Shown: positions 26,521-35,730 of the stretch, in pieces
Position numbering within the stretch: the first letter of the stretch is position 1
Layout: each line of letters begins with the position of its first letter
Assembly: GCA_963621975.1 (NCBI GenBank)
Contig: CAVFGI010000001.1
Span: forward strand, 205,191-269,190
DNA: 64,000 nucleotides
Direction: 5' to 3'
Source: UBA9732 sp963621975
GTDB taxonomy: Bacteria > Spirochaetota > Spirochaetia > Sphaerochaetales > Sphaerochaetaceae
Translations under genes and position numbers: made by a program
The notes under the pieces: model-generated
What the model was told of the DNA's origin: nothing
The model's input: the letters and a program-made list of their open reading frames with translations, nothing else
The model's database searches: none

Positions 26521-27428
26521 AATATACCCCCTAACAGTTGAGTCACAACCAATTTGATTGCTTCTTTTTGCTCTTCTGTCAAACTTAAATTATTGACACT
26601 AAACATATCAAATTCTTGAACAAATTGTTCCTTCAATTGTTCAATATCAATTGTTGTTCCTTCTCTTCTTAGTTGCCCAACATAAGAACCTTTTATAATG
26701 ATTGAGAAACTCTTTGCGAGTGTTTCACTTTTAAGCTTAAAATCAACCGATAAAGTGTCATCTTCAAGCATTATAAGTATATATTCAATGTTTTCCAATG
26801 AGCTTTTTGGAATATCTAAGCCTAAATCAATAAGAGTTTTTGGATTAGAAACAAAAATACCAATTTCGCAAGATGCAAGCTTTTCTGCCTGTTGATCTGA
26901 AATTAGTTTGTCACTACTTTTAAACGTTTTTTCATATGTTGTTTCTACATCATTTGATGAAAACAAAATAATCCCGTTTGAAGGAACAACAACTTGAAGT
27001 CCACTTTCTTCATCCGTTAAAAACTTTAATCCAGACTCCCCTTTTTGCTGTGTAAATATTCCACTAATTTTTAAAGCTGTATTAATTAAGCTCTTTGAAT
27101 AATTACCTTCAATTGCTCCATCAAAATCATATGTAGAAAAATCTGCAGGATATTCAGAATACTGTTCTGTTATATCAAATAGAACAATAGAAAGCCTGCT
27201 CATTCTATTTGCAATATAACTAACTGAACTATCTGTTGTATCCACGTATTCTCCAAGATTAAGTTTTGAAGCATCAACAGTAATAACAAACTGTCCATCC
27301 ATCCCATAGGACTGTAGGAACATTCTATCCTTCAGTGGACTTTTTGTTGCACATGAAGACATAAACATCATAATGCCTATAAAAAATACACAAAGAATAC
27401 CTATTGGATGGATTTTTTCAGTTTTCAT
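26517..27428 (-). CDS. Putative lipoprotein, unknown function
   Basis: This 303-residue protein starts at ATG 27428, five bases after the ileS stop; a longer frame would begin inside ileS. It has a basic N-terminus, a hydrophobic core and a lipobox-like MSSCAT ending near residue 29, so it should be lipid-modified at Cys. The mature part has no motif I recognise. It alternates beta-rich segments and ends in a helical KEQFVQEFDMF...LTEEQKEAIKLVVTQLL region. It sits between two tRNA synthetase genes and overlaps trpS, so it is probably co-transcribed. Confidence 0.72.
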   Translation of the reverse strand: MKTEKIHPIGILCVFFIGIMMFMSSCATKSPLKDRMFLQSYGMDGQFVITVDASKLNLGEYVDTTDSSVSYIANRMSRLSIVLFDITEQYSEYPADFSTYDFDGAIEGNYSKSLINTALKISGIFTQQKGESGLKFLTDEESGLQVVVPSNGIILFSSNDVETTYEKTFKSSDKLISDQQAEKLASCEIGIFVSNPKTLIDLGLDIPKSSLENIEYILIMLEDDTLSVDFKLKSETLAKSFSIIIKGSYVGQLRREGTTIDIEQLKEQFVQEFDMFSVNNLSLTEEQKEAIKLVVTQLLGGIL

Positions 27429-27432
27429 AAAT

Positions 27433-30400
27433 TCAAGCTTTAACAATCCTTATACGTGCACCAGATTCAGTTATAGGTGAATCTAAATTCTTATCAAATG
27501 AAGAATTACTACAAAGAGTTTCTGCTTCAATGAAAGATTTAAATTGGTTATACACTTTTTCTATGACCTCATCTCCTCCAATAGTAAGAATGATACGGTC
27601 ACTTACATCAAGTCCAGTTTCTTTTCTTAAAGTCTGAATTGTACGAACAAGATCTCTTGCAATACCTTCATTTAGCAAATCTTCTGTCACTTCAGTATCA
27701 AAACCAACAGTAAGCTCCCCCTCGTTCAAAATTTTAAGGTTAGCTTTTTCGTTTCTTTGAATTACTAAATCATCTTTACTGATTTCAACTTCCTCTCCAT
27801 TGCCAAACTGAACCTTGTGTTTAACGCCTTCAAGAAGTGAAGAAATATGCTCACTTCTAAAGTCTTGAATCTTAGAAGCAACTTCTTTCATTGCTTTTCC
27901 AAGTTTAGAGCCAAGAACTTTAAAGTTTGCCTTTGCTGTATAATCAACCAGTGAAGATTCATTGCCATTAATCTCAACAGCTTTAACATTAAGCTCTTCT
28001 GCAATTATAGTTGCCATATCTTTGAGAATCTTTCTGTCTTCTTCATTTCTATCAACAAGGAATAGTTTCTTAAGAGGTTGCCTATTCTTGAGATTATTTG
28101 CACTTCTAAGAGATCTTCCCATTGTGATAGCCTGAACTGTAAGCTTCATCATTTTTTCAAGAGCATAGTCCCTATGTGAGGCATCATATTTAGGATAATC
28201 ACAAAGATGAACACTTTCAGGATCTGAAGAAGTCTTCAGGTTTTGATAGATCTCTTCAGAGATAAACGGAAGAATTGGACAAGCAAGTTTTACAAAGGTC
28301 ATTAATGTTTTGTAAAGAGTGTCATATGCCATCTTTTTATCGCCATCATTTTCACTCTTCCAGAATCTTCTTCTGCTACGTCTGATATACCAATTGTTAA
28401 GACTATCCATGAAGTCAAGCAAATAAGAGCATGCGCTTTGAATATCATACTTATCAAGAGCGTTGTCCATATTATTTGTAAGCTCTTCAACTGTTGAAAT
28501 CATCCATCTATCAAGTGGATTAGATAGATTTTCAAAAGATGTGTCACTTGGAGTATACCCATCTATATTCGCATAAGTCACAAAGAATGAATATGCATTC
28601 CAAAGAGGAAGAATAATTGACTTTATAACATCTTTGACCATCTGATCAGAGAACTTAAGGTCATCGGCATGAACAGCAGCACTATTCATAAGTGCAAATC
28701 TCAAAGCATCTGCCCCGTACTGGTTGACAAGTAGCATTGGGTCCGTGAAATTGCCCTTACTTTTTGACATCTTTTCACCGTCTTCAGCAAGAATAATTCC
28801 ATTTACTACACAGTGTTTGAATGCAGGCTCATCAAAAAGAGCTGTTGCAATTACGGTTAAGGTATAAAACCACCCTCTTGTCTGATCAAGGCCTTCACAA
28901 ATAAAGTCTGCAGGGAAAATCTTGTCAAACCTTTCCTTATTTTCAAACGGATAATGAAGTTGAGCATAAGGCATGCTACCACTTTCAAACCAACAGTCTA
29001 GAACATCAGGAACTCTTCTCATTGTCCCCTTTCCATCTGGACTTGGCCAAGTAAGCTTATCAACAACGTGTTTATGAAGATCATCAACCTTTTGACCGCA
29101 TTTTTCTTCAAGTTCAGCAATAGAACCAATAACTTCTATATAGTCTGAACCATCACATTTCCATACAGGGATTGGATTTCCCCAAAATCTATTTCTTGAA
29201 ATAGCCCAATCTCTAGCACCTTCAAGCCATTTCCCAAAACGGCCGTTTTTAAGATGTTCAGGAATCCAAGTAATCTTTTGGTTGTTAGCAACCATTTTAT
29301 CTCTAAACTTTGGGACATTTACATACCAACATTCCATTGCTCTGTAAATTAAAGGACTTCCAGTTCTCCAACAGAACGGGTAACTATGAAGGTAGTTTTC
29401 TCTTTTAACAAGTTTTCCTTCTTCCTTAAGTCTTGCAATGATTGCCTTATCAGCATCCTTAACAAAGATGCCCTGATAATCAGGAACTTCAGATGTAAAC
29501 TTACACTCATCATCAATTGGACAAACAACAGGAATACCAGTGCCTTTGAGAACATTGTAGTCATCTTCACCAAAGCCTGGTGCTGTGTGAACAATGCCAC
29601 AACCATCAACAGTTGTAACATAATCACCTAGAACAGTGACAAAAGCACCCTTGTCATAGAGATTTGCAAAATAGTTAAACAATGGCTCGTAGCGCATTCC
29701 GGCCAGTTCACTACCCTTATATTTCTCAAGAATTTCATATGCATTTTCATCTTTATAATAAGCGCCAAGTCTAGCCTCTCCAAGGATATATTTATCCCCT
29801 GTTTCCTTATCTAGAATCTTTACATAATCAATATCTGGACCAAGAGCAAGAGCAAGGTTTGAAGGCAAAGTCCAAGGAGTTGTTGTCCATGCAAGGAAAT
29901 ATGTATCATTTGTTCCCTTAACTTTAAATCTAACGGTGATTGCAGGGTCAGTTACATCTTTATATCCACCTAGATTGACCTCCATATTTGAAAGAGGACA
30001 ACCTAGACCTGGACTGTAAGGAAGAATGTTATAACCCTTATAAATAAGAGCCTTATCATAAAGACTTTTAAATACCCACCAAATACTCTCCATGAAAGAC
30101 TTATCCATAGTTTTGTAACCATGGTCAAAATCAACCCAACGTCCCATTCTAGTGATGGTATGTTTCCATTCGTTTGTAAATCTCATGACACTTTCGCGGC
30201 ATTTATTGTTGTAATTTTCAACACCATAAGCCTCAATTTCTTTAGCACTTGAGATACCAAGCTCTTTTTTCATGAGATTTTCAACTGGAAGACCATGACA
30301 GTCCCATCCCCAGTTACGGACAACACGCTGCCCTTTCATAGTCTTATATCTTGGAATAATGTCCTTAATGGTTCCTGGCACAAGATGCCCATAATGAGGT

Positions 30401-30558
30401 AGTCCAGTTGCAAAAGGAGGACCATCATAAAAAGAGAACTCATTGTCAGCAGGACGACTTTCTACCGATTTCTTAAAAATTTCATTCTTATTCCAAAATT
30501 CTAGAATTTCTTCTTCCATCTTTGGGAAATTCTGTCTTGGGTCAACGCTCTTAAACAT
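27433..30558 (-). CDS. ileS: Isoleucyl-tRNA synthetase, eukaryote-like type
   Basis: This is a 1,041-residue class I synthetase. It has the HIGH motif in GPPFATGLPHYGHL, the NWGWDCHGLPVE block, the editing domain (WTTTPWTLPSN) and KMSKSKGN. The GLPHYGHL form and the lack of a C-terminal zinc finger match the eukaryotic/IleS2 class. That class is known in spirochaetes and associated with low sensitivity to mupirocin; sensitivity here is inference. GGAG precedes the ATG by seven bases and a TATAAT-type -10 (rc of 30583-30588) lies upstream. Confidence 0.96.
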   Translation of the reverse strand: MFKSVDPRQNFPKMEEEILEFWNKNEIFKKSVESRPADNEFSFYDGPPFATGLPHYGHLVPGTIKDIIPRYKTMKGQRVVRNWGWDCHGLPVENLMKKELGISSAKEIEAYGVENYNNKCRESVMRFTNEWKHTITRMGRWVDFDHGYKTMDKSFMESIWWVFKSLYDKALIYKGYNILPYSPGLGCPLSNMEVNLGGYKDVTDPAITVRFKVKGTNDTYFLAWTTTPWTLPSNLALALGPDIDYVKILDKETGDKYILGEARLGAYYKDENAYEILEKYKGSELAGMRYEPLFNYFANLYDKGAFVTVLGDYVTTVDGCGIVHTAPGFGEDDYNVLKGTGIPVVCPIDDECKFTSEVPDYQGIFVKDADKAIIARLKEEGKLVKRENYLHSYPFCWRTGSPLIYRAMECWYVNVPKFRDKMVANNQKITWIPEHLKNGRFGKWLEGARDWAISRNRFWGNPIPVWKCDGSDYIEVIGSIAELEEKCGQKVDDLHKHVVDKLTWPSPDGKGTMRRVPDVLDCWFESGSMPYAQLHYPFENKERFDKIFPADFICEGLDQTRGWFYTLTVIATALFDEPAFKHCVVNGIILAEDGEKMSKSKGNFTDPMLLVNQYGADALRFALMNSAAVHADDLKFSDQMVKDVIKSIILPLWNAYSFFVTYANIDGYTPSDTSFENLSNPLDRWMISTVEELTNNMDNALDKYDIQSACSYLLDFMDSLNNWYIRRSRRRFWKSENDGDKKMAYDTLYKTLMTFVKLACPILPFISEEIYQNLKTSSDPESVHLCDYPKYDASHRDYALEKMMKLTVQAITMGRSLRSANNLKNRQPLKKLFLVDRNEEDRKILKDMATIIAEELNVKAVEINGNESSLVDYTAKANFKVLGSKLGKAMKEVASKIQDFRSEHISSLLEGVKHKVQFGNGEEVEISKDDLVIQRNEKANLKILNEGELTVGFDTEVTEDLLNEGIARDLVRTIQTLRKETGLDVSDRIILTIGGDEVIEKVYNQFKSFIEAETLCSNSSFDKNLDSPITESGARIRIVKA

Positions 30559-30631
30559 TTTTATCTCCTGAGATTTTGAAAAATTATATCTCTTTTCTTC
30601 CTTTTATACTACACATTCCAAAAATATGAAT

Positions 30632-30644
30632 TATGATATATCAT
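30632..30644 (+). promoter_or_regulatory. Possible -10 region of cca within a 12-base palindrome
   Basis: TATCAT at 30639-30644 ends seven bases before the cca ATG. It lies in the perfect palindrome ATGATATATCAT (30633-30644). No good -35 is visible, so this is tentative. Confidence 0.3.
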
Positions 30645-30651
30645 CAAAAAC

Positions 30652-32001
30652 ATGGCACAAGAGAACAGTAACATAGCGGACTTCAAATGTATAAAATATC
30701 CAGTACCAAAGAAAGTTCAAGAATTTGGAAAAATCTTTGATACAAATGGATTTAGCCTATACATTGTAGGCGGTGCCATTCGTGATTATCTTATGGGAAT
30801 TGATAACAGTGATTTTGACTTCTGCACAAGCGCAACACCACAACAAGTCATAGCTCTTTTCAAAAAAGTCATTCCAACAGGTCTTAAGCATGGGACTGTC
30901 ACTGTACTCTTCAAAGGTGAAAGTTATGAGGTCACTACTTTTCGCAGTGAATCCAACTATACAGACGGCCGTCATCCAGACAACGTCTCCTACATCACAA
31001 ATCTTCATGAGGACCTCTCTAGACGAGATTTCACCATCAATGCCTTTGCAGCAAATTGCACAGACGGCACTATCACAGATGACTTTAACGGCTTTGCAGA
31101 TCTCAAAAATCATCTAGTTCGCGCAATTGGAAACCCAACTGAACGGTTCAAGGAAGATGCACTGCGTCTTATGCGTTTATCCCGATTTTGTTCAAAATTA
31201 AATTTTAAACCAGAATCTAGTACCCTAGAAGCTGCATGTGCTCTTTCTTATTCTATTGTAAACGTATCAAAAGAACGTATTTATGACGAATTATCCAAAA
31301 TACTAATGAGCACTAAAGCATCTGTTGGACTAAAAATCTTAGAAGAAACAGGAATATTAAAGCTTATTCTGCCAGAAGTTACAGCCTGTAGAAATATAAA
31401 ACAAACAGAAGTTGGATCCTCTGACGTTTTGGAACATATTTACTCTTGCGTAGATATAGCATCAAAAGCCGGATACAGTTTAACAGTACGTCTTGCTGCC
31501 CTACTACACGAAATAGGAAAAGCCTCAACCCAAACTTACAACAACCACGAAACAGTTAGCGCACAGATGGCACAAAACATCTTAAGGCGTCTAAAATGTT
31601 CAAATGAAATTATTTCACATGTCTCACTCTTAATTAGAGAACAAACGGCAAGAAATACTCAATCTTGGACAGATGGAGATGTAAAACGCTTAATTCAAAG
31701 AATTGGGAAAAATAATCTAACTGAAGTCTTTCAACTACAGTGGTGTGATCAAATTGCTTCAACTGGAGTACGTTGGGAAGAAGAATACCAAAGTCTTCTT
31801 CCGCGAATTGATGAATTAATCAACGATCCAATGACACTAGCAGAACTTGATATAACTGGAGAGGATTTAAATGCAATTGGTATCCCAAAATCCAAAGAGA
31901 TGGGCGAAATTCTTAATAAACTGCTAGAAATGGTAATAGATAACCCTTCATTGAACCAAAAAGAAATACTTTTAAATCAAGCCAAGTTGCTCCAAAGCTA
32001 G
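30652..32001 (+). CDS. cca: CCA tRNA nucleotidyltransferase with HD domain
   Basis: This 449-residue enzyme adds or repairs the 3' CCA of tRNAs, which is needed because the tRNA gene here lacks encoded CCA. The head domain has YIVGGAIRDYLMG, the catalytic DFDFCT, RRDFTINAFA and the DALRLMRLSRF motif. A C-terminal HD-type phosphohydrolase domain follows (HEIGK...NNHETVSAQMA, about residues 285-310). No ribosome binding site is visible; see the possible -10 at 30639. Its last 30 bases overlap the end of rnc. Confidence 0.92.
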   Translation: MAQENSNIADFKCIKYPVPKKVQEFGKIFDTNGFSLYIVGGAIRDYLMGIDNSDFDFCTSATPQQVIALFKKVIPTGLKHGTVTVLFKGESYEVTTFRSESNYTDGRHPDNVSYITNLHEDLSRRDFTINAFAANCTDGTITDDFNGFADLKNHLVRAIGNPTERFKEDALRLMRLSRFCSKLNFKPESSTLEAACALSYSIVNVSKERIYDELSKILMSTKASVGLKILEETGILKLILPEVTACRNIKQTEVGSSDVLEHIYSCVDIASKAGYSLTVRLAALLHEIGKASTQTYNNHETVSAQMAQNILRRLKCSNEIISHVSLLIREQTARNTQSWTDGDVKRLIQRIGKNNLTEVFQLQWCDQIASTGVRWEEEYQSLLPRIDELINDPMTLAELDITGEDLNAIGIPKSKEMGEILNKLLEMVIDNPSLNQKEILLNQAKLLQS

Positions 32002-32709
32002 CTTTGCAACATTTTGCTCAGCATCTTTCTTATTGTGTCCTCCAACTGGACCATAAATCTTTCCATGGACAGAAACAGTATAGAAGAAAGTTTGATTATG
32101 CTCAGGACCAGTTGTATTTGAAAGCTCATAAACAGGAACCTTTCTATAACGCTTTTGAGCATATTCTTGAAGTATTGTTTTATAATCTTGCTTAAACTTA
32201 TTATTTATTGTTGCTTCAATAATTGGCATTAAGTTATTAAGAATAAAAGGCCTCACTGCTTCTAAGCCTTGATCAAGGTAAATTGCAGCAAAAACAGCCT
32301 CCATACAATCTGCGAGAATAGCCTTCTTAAACCTACCTCCAGTACGTTCTTCCCCAACACCAATGACAAGGTATTTATCTAATTCAAGCTTCTTAGCAAC
32401 AATTGAAAGAGAATCTTCACTGACAACAACACTTCTTATTCTAGTGCAATCACCTTCATCTCCTTCAAGATTCTCGTACAGCCATTTAGAAACCACTACA
32501 GACAAAACGCTGTCACCAAGAAACTCAAGTCTTTCGTTGTCACATACCTTATAATTTTTAACCTCATTAGCATATGAAGAATGCGTAAAAGCTGTATTTA
32601 AAATGGAGATATCATTGAATTTAATTCCAATATTCTCTTGAAATAACAAAAGCTCCTCAATCCTCTTTTGTGGGATTTCCGGAGCCTTATCTGATTTGTT
32701 ACAAGACAT
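31972..32709 (-). CDS. rnc: Ribonuclease III
   Basis: This 245-residue dsRNA endonuclease has the RNase III signature NERLEFLGDSVLS near residue 42, the second acidic cluster ADCMEAVFAAIYLD and a C-terminal dsRNA-binding domain (about 170-243). It processes rRNA and structured mRNAs. Since convergent genes here overlap at their 3' ends, double-stranded RNA from these pairs could be substrates (inference). It lies 20 bases after acpP. Confidence 0.96.
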   Translation of the reverse strand: MSCNKSDKAPEIPQKRIEELLLFQENIGIKFNDISILNTAFTHSSYANEVKNYKVCDNERLEFLGDSVLSVVVSKWLYENLEGDEGDCTRIRSVVVSEDSLSIVAKKLELDKYLVIGVGEERTGGRFKKAILADCMEAVFAAIYLDQGLEAVRPFILNNLMPIIEATINNKFKQDYKTILQEYAQKRYRKVPVYELSNTTGPEHNQTFFYTVSVHGKIYGPVGGHNKKDAEQNVAKLALEQLGLI

Positions 32710-32729
32710 ATAAATCTCAAAATCAAAAG

Positions 32730-32969
32730 TTATAGAATAGAAGCTAAATAATCAACAGCCTCACCAACAGTCTCAAAGGTTCTGCCCTTCTCATCTGGAA
32801 CTCTAATATCAAATTCCTCTTCAAAACCGCCAACAAGGTCCAAAATGTCCATGCTGTCAGCCTTAAGATCATTTACAAATGAAGAATCCATTGTGATTGA
32901 GTCCTCATCAACAGCGAGCTTATCAGCAATGATTGCTTTCACCTTATCAAAAATTTCATTCTTTGTCAT
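32730..32969 (-). CDS. acpP: Acyl carrier protein
   Basis: This 79-residue acidic helical protein has the phosphopantetheine attachment Ser in ADSMDILDLV (the usual DSL is DSM here). It carries acyl chains in fatty-acid synthesis. It sits 3 bases after rpmF and before rnc, a common bacterial order. Confidence 0.96.
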   Translation of the reverse strand: MTKNEIFDKVKAIIADKLAVDEDSITMDSSFVNDLKADSMDILDLVGGFEEEFDIRVPDEKGRTFETVGEAVDYLASIL

Positions 32970-32972
32970 TTA

Positions 32973-33158
32973 TTACTCCTCATCTGGGTTGATAATCTGC
33001 TCACCCTTGTAGTATCCGCACTGTGGACATACTCTATGTGGGAGAATCAGCTGTCCGCACTTTGTACACTTTGAAAGAGTTGGAGCCTGAAGCTTCATGT
33101 TTGCAGATTTTCTTGCAGCCGCTTTAGCCTTAGATGTTTTATATTTTGGTGTCGCCAT
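32973..33158 (-). CDS. rpmF: 50S ribosomal protein L32
   Basis: This 61-residue basic protein begins MATPKYKTSKAK and has the zinc-ribbon pattern CTKCGQLILPHRVCPQCGYY with all four Cys residues, so it is the zinc-binding form. It heads the rpmF-acpP-rnc group and follows a promoter that overlaps the coaD terminator. Confidence 0.97.
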   Translation of the reverse strand: MATPKYKTSKAKAAARKSANMKLQAPTLSKCTKCGQLILPHRVCPQCGYYKGEQIINPDEE

Positions 33159-33202
33159 ATTCTACCTCTAGTTTAATGATATTCTTTTTCTACAACATTG
33201 TG

Positions 33203-33231
33203 AGAATATAGAAAAACAGTGTTTAAGTCAA
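33203..33231 (-). promoter_or_regulatory. Promoter of rpmF, with its -35 in the coaD terminator loop
   Basis: On the minus strand: TTGACT (33231-33226), then TATTCT with a 17-base spacer (33208-33203) or TATATT with a 15-base spacer (33210-33205). The -35 overlaps the loop and upper stem of the hairpin at 33218-33235. Confidence 0.5.
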
Positions 33232-33240
33232 CACTTTTTA
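33211..33240 (-). terminator. Short intrinsic terminator after coaD
   Basis: The minus strand reads AGTGTT, a six-base loop, AACACT, G, TTTTT immediately after the coaD stop. The stem is only six base pairs but is followed by a U tract. Confidence 0.5.
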
Positions 33241-33735
33241 TCTTTTTGGTTGAGACCCCAACTTAGTCTTTAAAGCATCAATAACTACCTTAGGAACCAT
33301 TGAGGAAATATCGGCTCCAAAACTAGCCATTTCCTTTATTGTAGAACTCCTAATGAGGAAATAATTAGGATTTGTAGGCATGAAAAGTACTTCAATATCG
33401 GGACAAATTTGCTTGTTAGTTTCAGCTAGCTCAAACTCGTAACCAAAGTCTACTTGCGAACGAACTCCACGAATCATTATGCCAATATTGTGCTCTCTAG
33501 CAAAGTCTACAACTAGGCCAGGCCAAATATGTACCTCTACATTATCATAGCTTTTGAAAATTTCTTCCATGAATGATTTACGCTCAGATGCAGTAAATAA
33601 AGTTTTTTTGTTAATGTTATCTGCAATAACAACATACACCTTCTTGTAGAGGAGTGAACATCTTTGAACAATATCAATATGCCCAAGCGTTGGAGGATCA
33701 AAAGTCCCAGGAAACATAGCAAAATCAGTTCTCAT
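33238..33735 (-). CDS. coaD: Phosphopantetheine adenylyltransferase
   Basis: This 165-residue enzyme of coenzyme A synthesis has the nucleotidyltransferase motif GTFDPPTLGH near residue 10, the IRGVRSQVDFGYEFE stretch and the FLIRSSTIKEMASFG motif. Its ATG overlaps the stop of the upstream zinc-binding-like gene (ATGA). A short hairpin with a U tract follows the stop. Confidence 0.96.
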   Translation of the reverse strand: MRTDFAMFPGTFDPPTLGHIDIVQRCSLLYKKVYVVIADNINKKTLFTASERKSFMEEIFKSYDNVEVHIWPGLVVDFAREHNIGIMIRGVRSQVDFGYEFELAETNKQICPDIEVLFMPTNPNYFLIRSSTIKEMASFGADISSMVPKVVIDALKTKLGSQPKR

Positions 33736-34145
33736 TGTTTAGTTGCCTCAACTTGTTTTTTCATGTTTGCAAAAGCCTCATTTGACTCATACTGAATTCT
33801 TGTTTTAATAATGTATTTACCATCAGCATCCTTAGATACAACAGCAAAAGCACCATGGCCAATATAGGAAATTGAATCCGGAGCCTGGACGTTCTCTTGA
33901 GTTTTCAATTTTTCTATCACGCAATCAAAATGACTATAACCTCCATTGGGCTCACTAATTGCCTCTGCAAACGACTCAATAGGTTCACCACAGATAACAC
34001 ATTCAGGCCTTGGTTCAATTACTTGGGGTATTACTAAATCGTCAAAAACAACATGATCTCTAACTTGTTTTTCCTGATTTTCAGTAATTTGCACATCACT
34101 TGTAGATTTTTTAGATCTTTGTCTTCTTCTTTTTCTGTTTTCCAC
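33732..34145 (-). CDS. Small basic/zinc-binding-like protein, unknown function
   Basis: This 137-residue protein has a strongly basic N-terminus (KRRRQRSKK), suggesting nucleic-acid contact. A possible zinc site CVICGEP...SHFDC lies at about residues 50-77. I do not recognise a named family. The start is GTG at 34145, overlapping the YraN stop by one base, with GGAG seven bases upstream. It is coupled to both yraN and coaD. Confidence 0.65.
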   Translation of the reverse strand: MENRKRRRQRSKKSTSDVQITENQEKQVRDHVVFDDLVIPQVIEPRPECVICGEPIESFAEAISEPNGGYSHFDCVIEKLKTQENVQAPDSISYIGHGAFAVVSKDADGKYIIKTRIQYESNEAFANMKKQVEATKQ

Positions 34146-34486
34146 TAGAAAACTCCTTCATAGTAGGTAACATTATTACCTGTAACAGACGCCACATCAA
34201 AGCGCATCACAACGAACCCACAATCATCATAAACCTTATTCAAATAATCAATTGCAGTCAACAGTATTCGCCTCCGCTTTTGTCCATCCACCATGCGTGA
34301 AAGCTCCTGAGGCAGCCATTTCTGGCTGAGCGATTTCACTTCTACAAAGCATAGAATTTCATCCTTGCACGCAATTATATCCACCTCACCTTCTCTACAC
34401 CGATAATTTCGTTTCAGCACTTCATAGCCTTGATTTTGTAAATACTGGGTTACAATCTCCTCACACTTTTTTCCTCTTTCATTCAT
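34145..34486 (-). CDS. yraN: YraN/UPF0102 family endonuclease-like protein
   Basis: This 113-residue protein of the restriction-endonuclease-like fold begins RGKKCEEIVTQYLQNQGYEVL and has the family core EVDIIACKDEILCFVEVKS. The E...D...ExK-type residues (EVD, FVEVK) are intact. The family's role is unsettled, and it often sits near rnhB or trmD. AAGGAG lies nine bases before the ATG. Confidence 0.9.
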   Translation of the reverse strand: MNERGKKCEEIVTQYLQNQGYEVLKRNYRCREGEVDIIACKDEILCFVEVKSLSQKWLPQELSRMVDGQKRRRILLTAIDYLNKVYDDCGFVVMRFDVASVTGNNVTYYEGVF

Positions 34487-34552
34487 ATACTTGTACTCCT
34501 TTTGTGGTCTATATAAGTAAGTACAAATAAAAAGTAATTTTTATTATGTTTT

Positions 34553-34587
34553 GCAAAAAAAAAGACGGAAGAAAACTCTTCCGCCTT
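34553..34587 (-). terminator. Intrinsic terminator of the ffh-rplS operon
   Basis: Minus strand: a ten-base-pair stem (AAGGCGGAAG / CTTCCGTCTT, one G-U pair), a six-base loop and a run of T. It lies 40-70 bases after the rplS stop. About 65 further bases before yraN hold only its presumed promoter and leader. Confidence 0.85.
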
Positions 34588-34625
34588 GAAATTGCATTAC
34601 GCAAATGTGTGCAATATATACAAAC

Positions 34626-34985
34626 TCAGATTCCCTTGTGACCACGAATCTGCTCTGGGACCTTAGCTGCCTTACCAACTTTGTCTCTGAGATAATAGAG
34701 CTTAGCTCTTCTAACACGGCCACGTCTTACAACCTCAACTTTTTCAACTCTTGGAGAGTGAAGAGGGAAAATTCTCTCAACACCAACACCATAAGAAAGT
34801 TTTCTAACAATAAAGGTTCTTCTGATACCAGAATTGTTCTTTGCAATAACAGTTCCTTCGTAAACCTGAACTCTTTCTGTGTTACCTTCAACAATCTTGA
34901 AGTAAACCTTGACAGTATCGCCAACGTGGAAATTCTCGGCGTCCTGCTTCATCTGTTCTTGTTCAATAGCCTTAATTAAGTCCAT
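34626..34985 (-). CDS. rplS: 50S ribosomal protein L19
   Basis: This 119-residue protein has the family's FHVGDTVKVYFKI, RVQVYEGTVIA, GIRRTFIVRKLSYGVGVERIFPLHSP and RRGRVRRAKLYYLR stretches. The ATG at 34985 has AAGGGG upstream, and the open frame before it belongs to trmD. Last gene of the operon before the terminator. Confidence 0.97.
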   Translation of the reverse strand: MDLIKAIEQEQMKQDAENFHVGDTVKVYFKIVEGNTERVQVYEGTVIAKNNSGIRRTFIVRKLSYGVGVERIFPLHSPRVEKVEVVRRGRVRRAKLYYLRDKVGKAAKVPEQIRGHKGI

Positions 34986-34986
34986 T

Positions 34987-35730
34987 TTAAACCCCTTGGT
35001 CAAATAAATTCATTTCTTTTAATAACTTACAAGTCTTGTCATCAAGAAGTCCATCCTTGATTGCTTTTTCAAGTAAGTCCGGCCTATTAGACAAAGTCTT
35101 TTCTAGCCGTTTTTGTAGCCTCCACTTCTCTATATTGGCATGATGACCAGACAAAAGAATCTCTGGAACATCCATTCCGCAATAGGATTCTGGTCTAGTG
35201 TATTGTGGGTATTCCAATAACGGACCAGTGAAGCTCTCCTCGTCAAGCGAGGAATCCGTGATAACTCCATTTATTAGCCTATAAACGGCATCAATTATCA
35301 CCAGGGTTGCTACTTCCCCTGAAGAAACTACGTAGTCACCAATGCTAATTTCATCATCCACATATCGGTCTATAATCCGCTGGTCAATACCTTCATAGTG
35401 ACCACAGATGAAAACAAGCTCGGGTTCTTGGCTAAGTTCCCTTGCATAGTCTTGCGTCAACCGTTTGCCTGATGGCGATGCATAGACAACACGTTTGTTC
35501 ATGGCATCAACGTCATTCAGTGCTTTGAAGAGCGGTTCAGGTTTAATGACCATACCTGCACCCCCACCAAAGGGTGAATCGTCACACTTGTGATGCTTAT
35601 CAAGCGCATATTCTCGCCAGTCTATTAATTTATAAGTGACCAGCCCAGCCTTGACAGCACGTGCCATGATTGAATTCGTGAAGAATCCTTGGAGCATTTC
35701 AGGAAAGAGTGTTAGGACTTCAATATTCAT
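34987..35730 (-). CDS. trmD: tRNA (guanine-N1-)-methyltransferase TrmD
   Basis: This 247-residue SPOUT enzyme makes m1G37 in tRNAs, which prevents frameshifting. It shows LTLFPEMLQGFF at the N-terminus, DDSPFGGGAGMVIKPEP, the knot region ICGHYEGIDQRI and the ISIGDYVVSSGEVA motif. Its ATG overlaps the rimM stop as ATGA, one base separates it from rplS. Confidence 0.97.
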   Translation of the reverse strand: MNIEVLTLFPEMLQGFFTNSIMARAVKAGLVTYKLIDWREYALDKHHKCDDSPFGGGAGMVIKPEPLFKALNDVDAMNKRVVYASPSGKRLTQDYARELSQEPELVFICGHYEGIDQRIIDRYVDDEISIGDYVVSSGEVATLVIIDAVYRLINGVITDSSLDEESFTGPLLEYPQYTRPESYCGMDVPEILLSGHHANIEKWRLQKRLEKTLSNRPDLLEKAIKDGLLDDKTCKLLKEMNLFDQGV

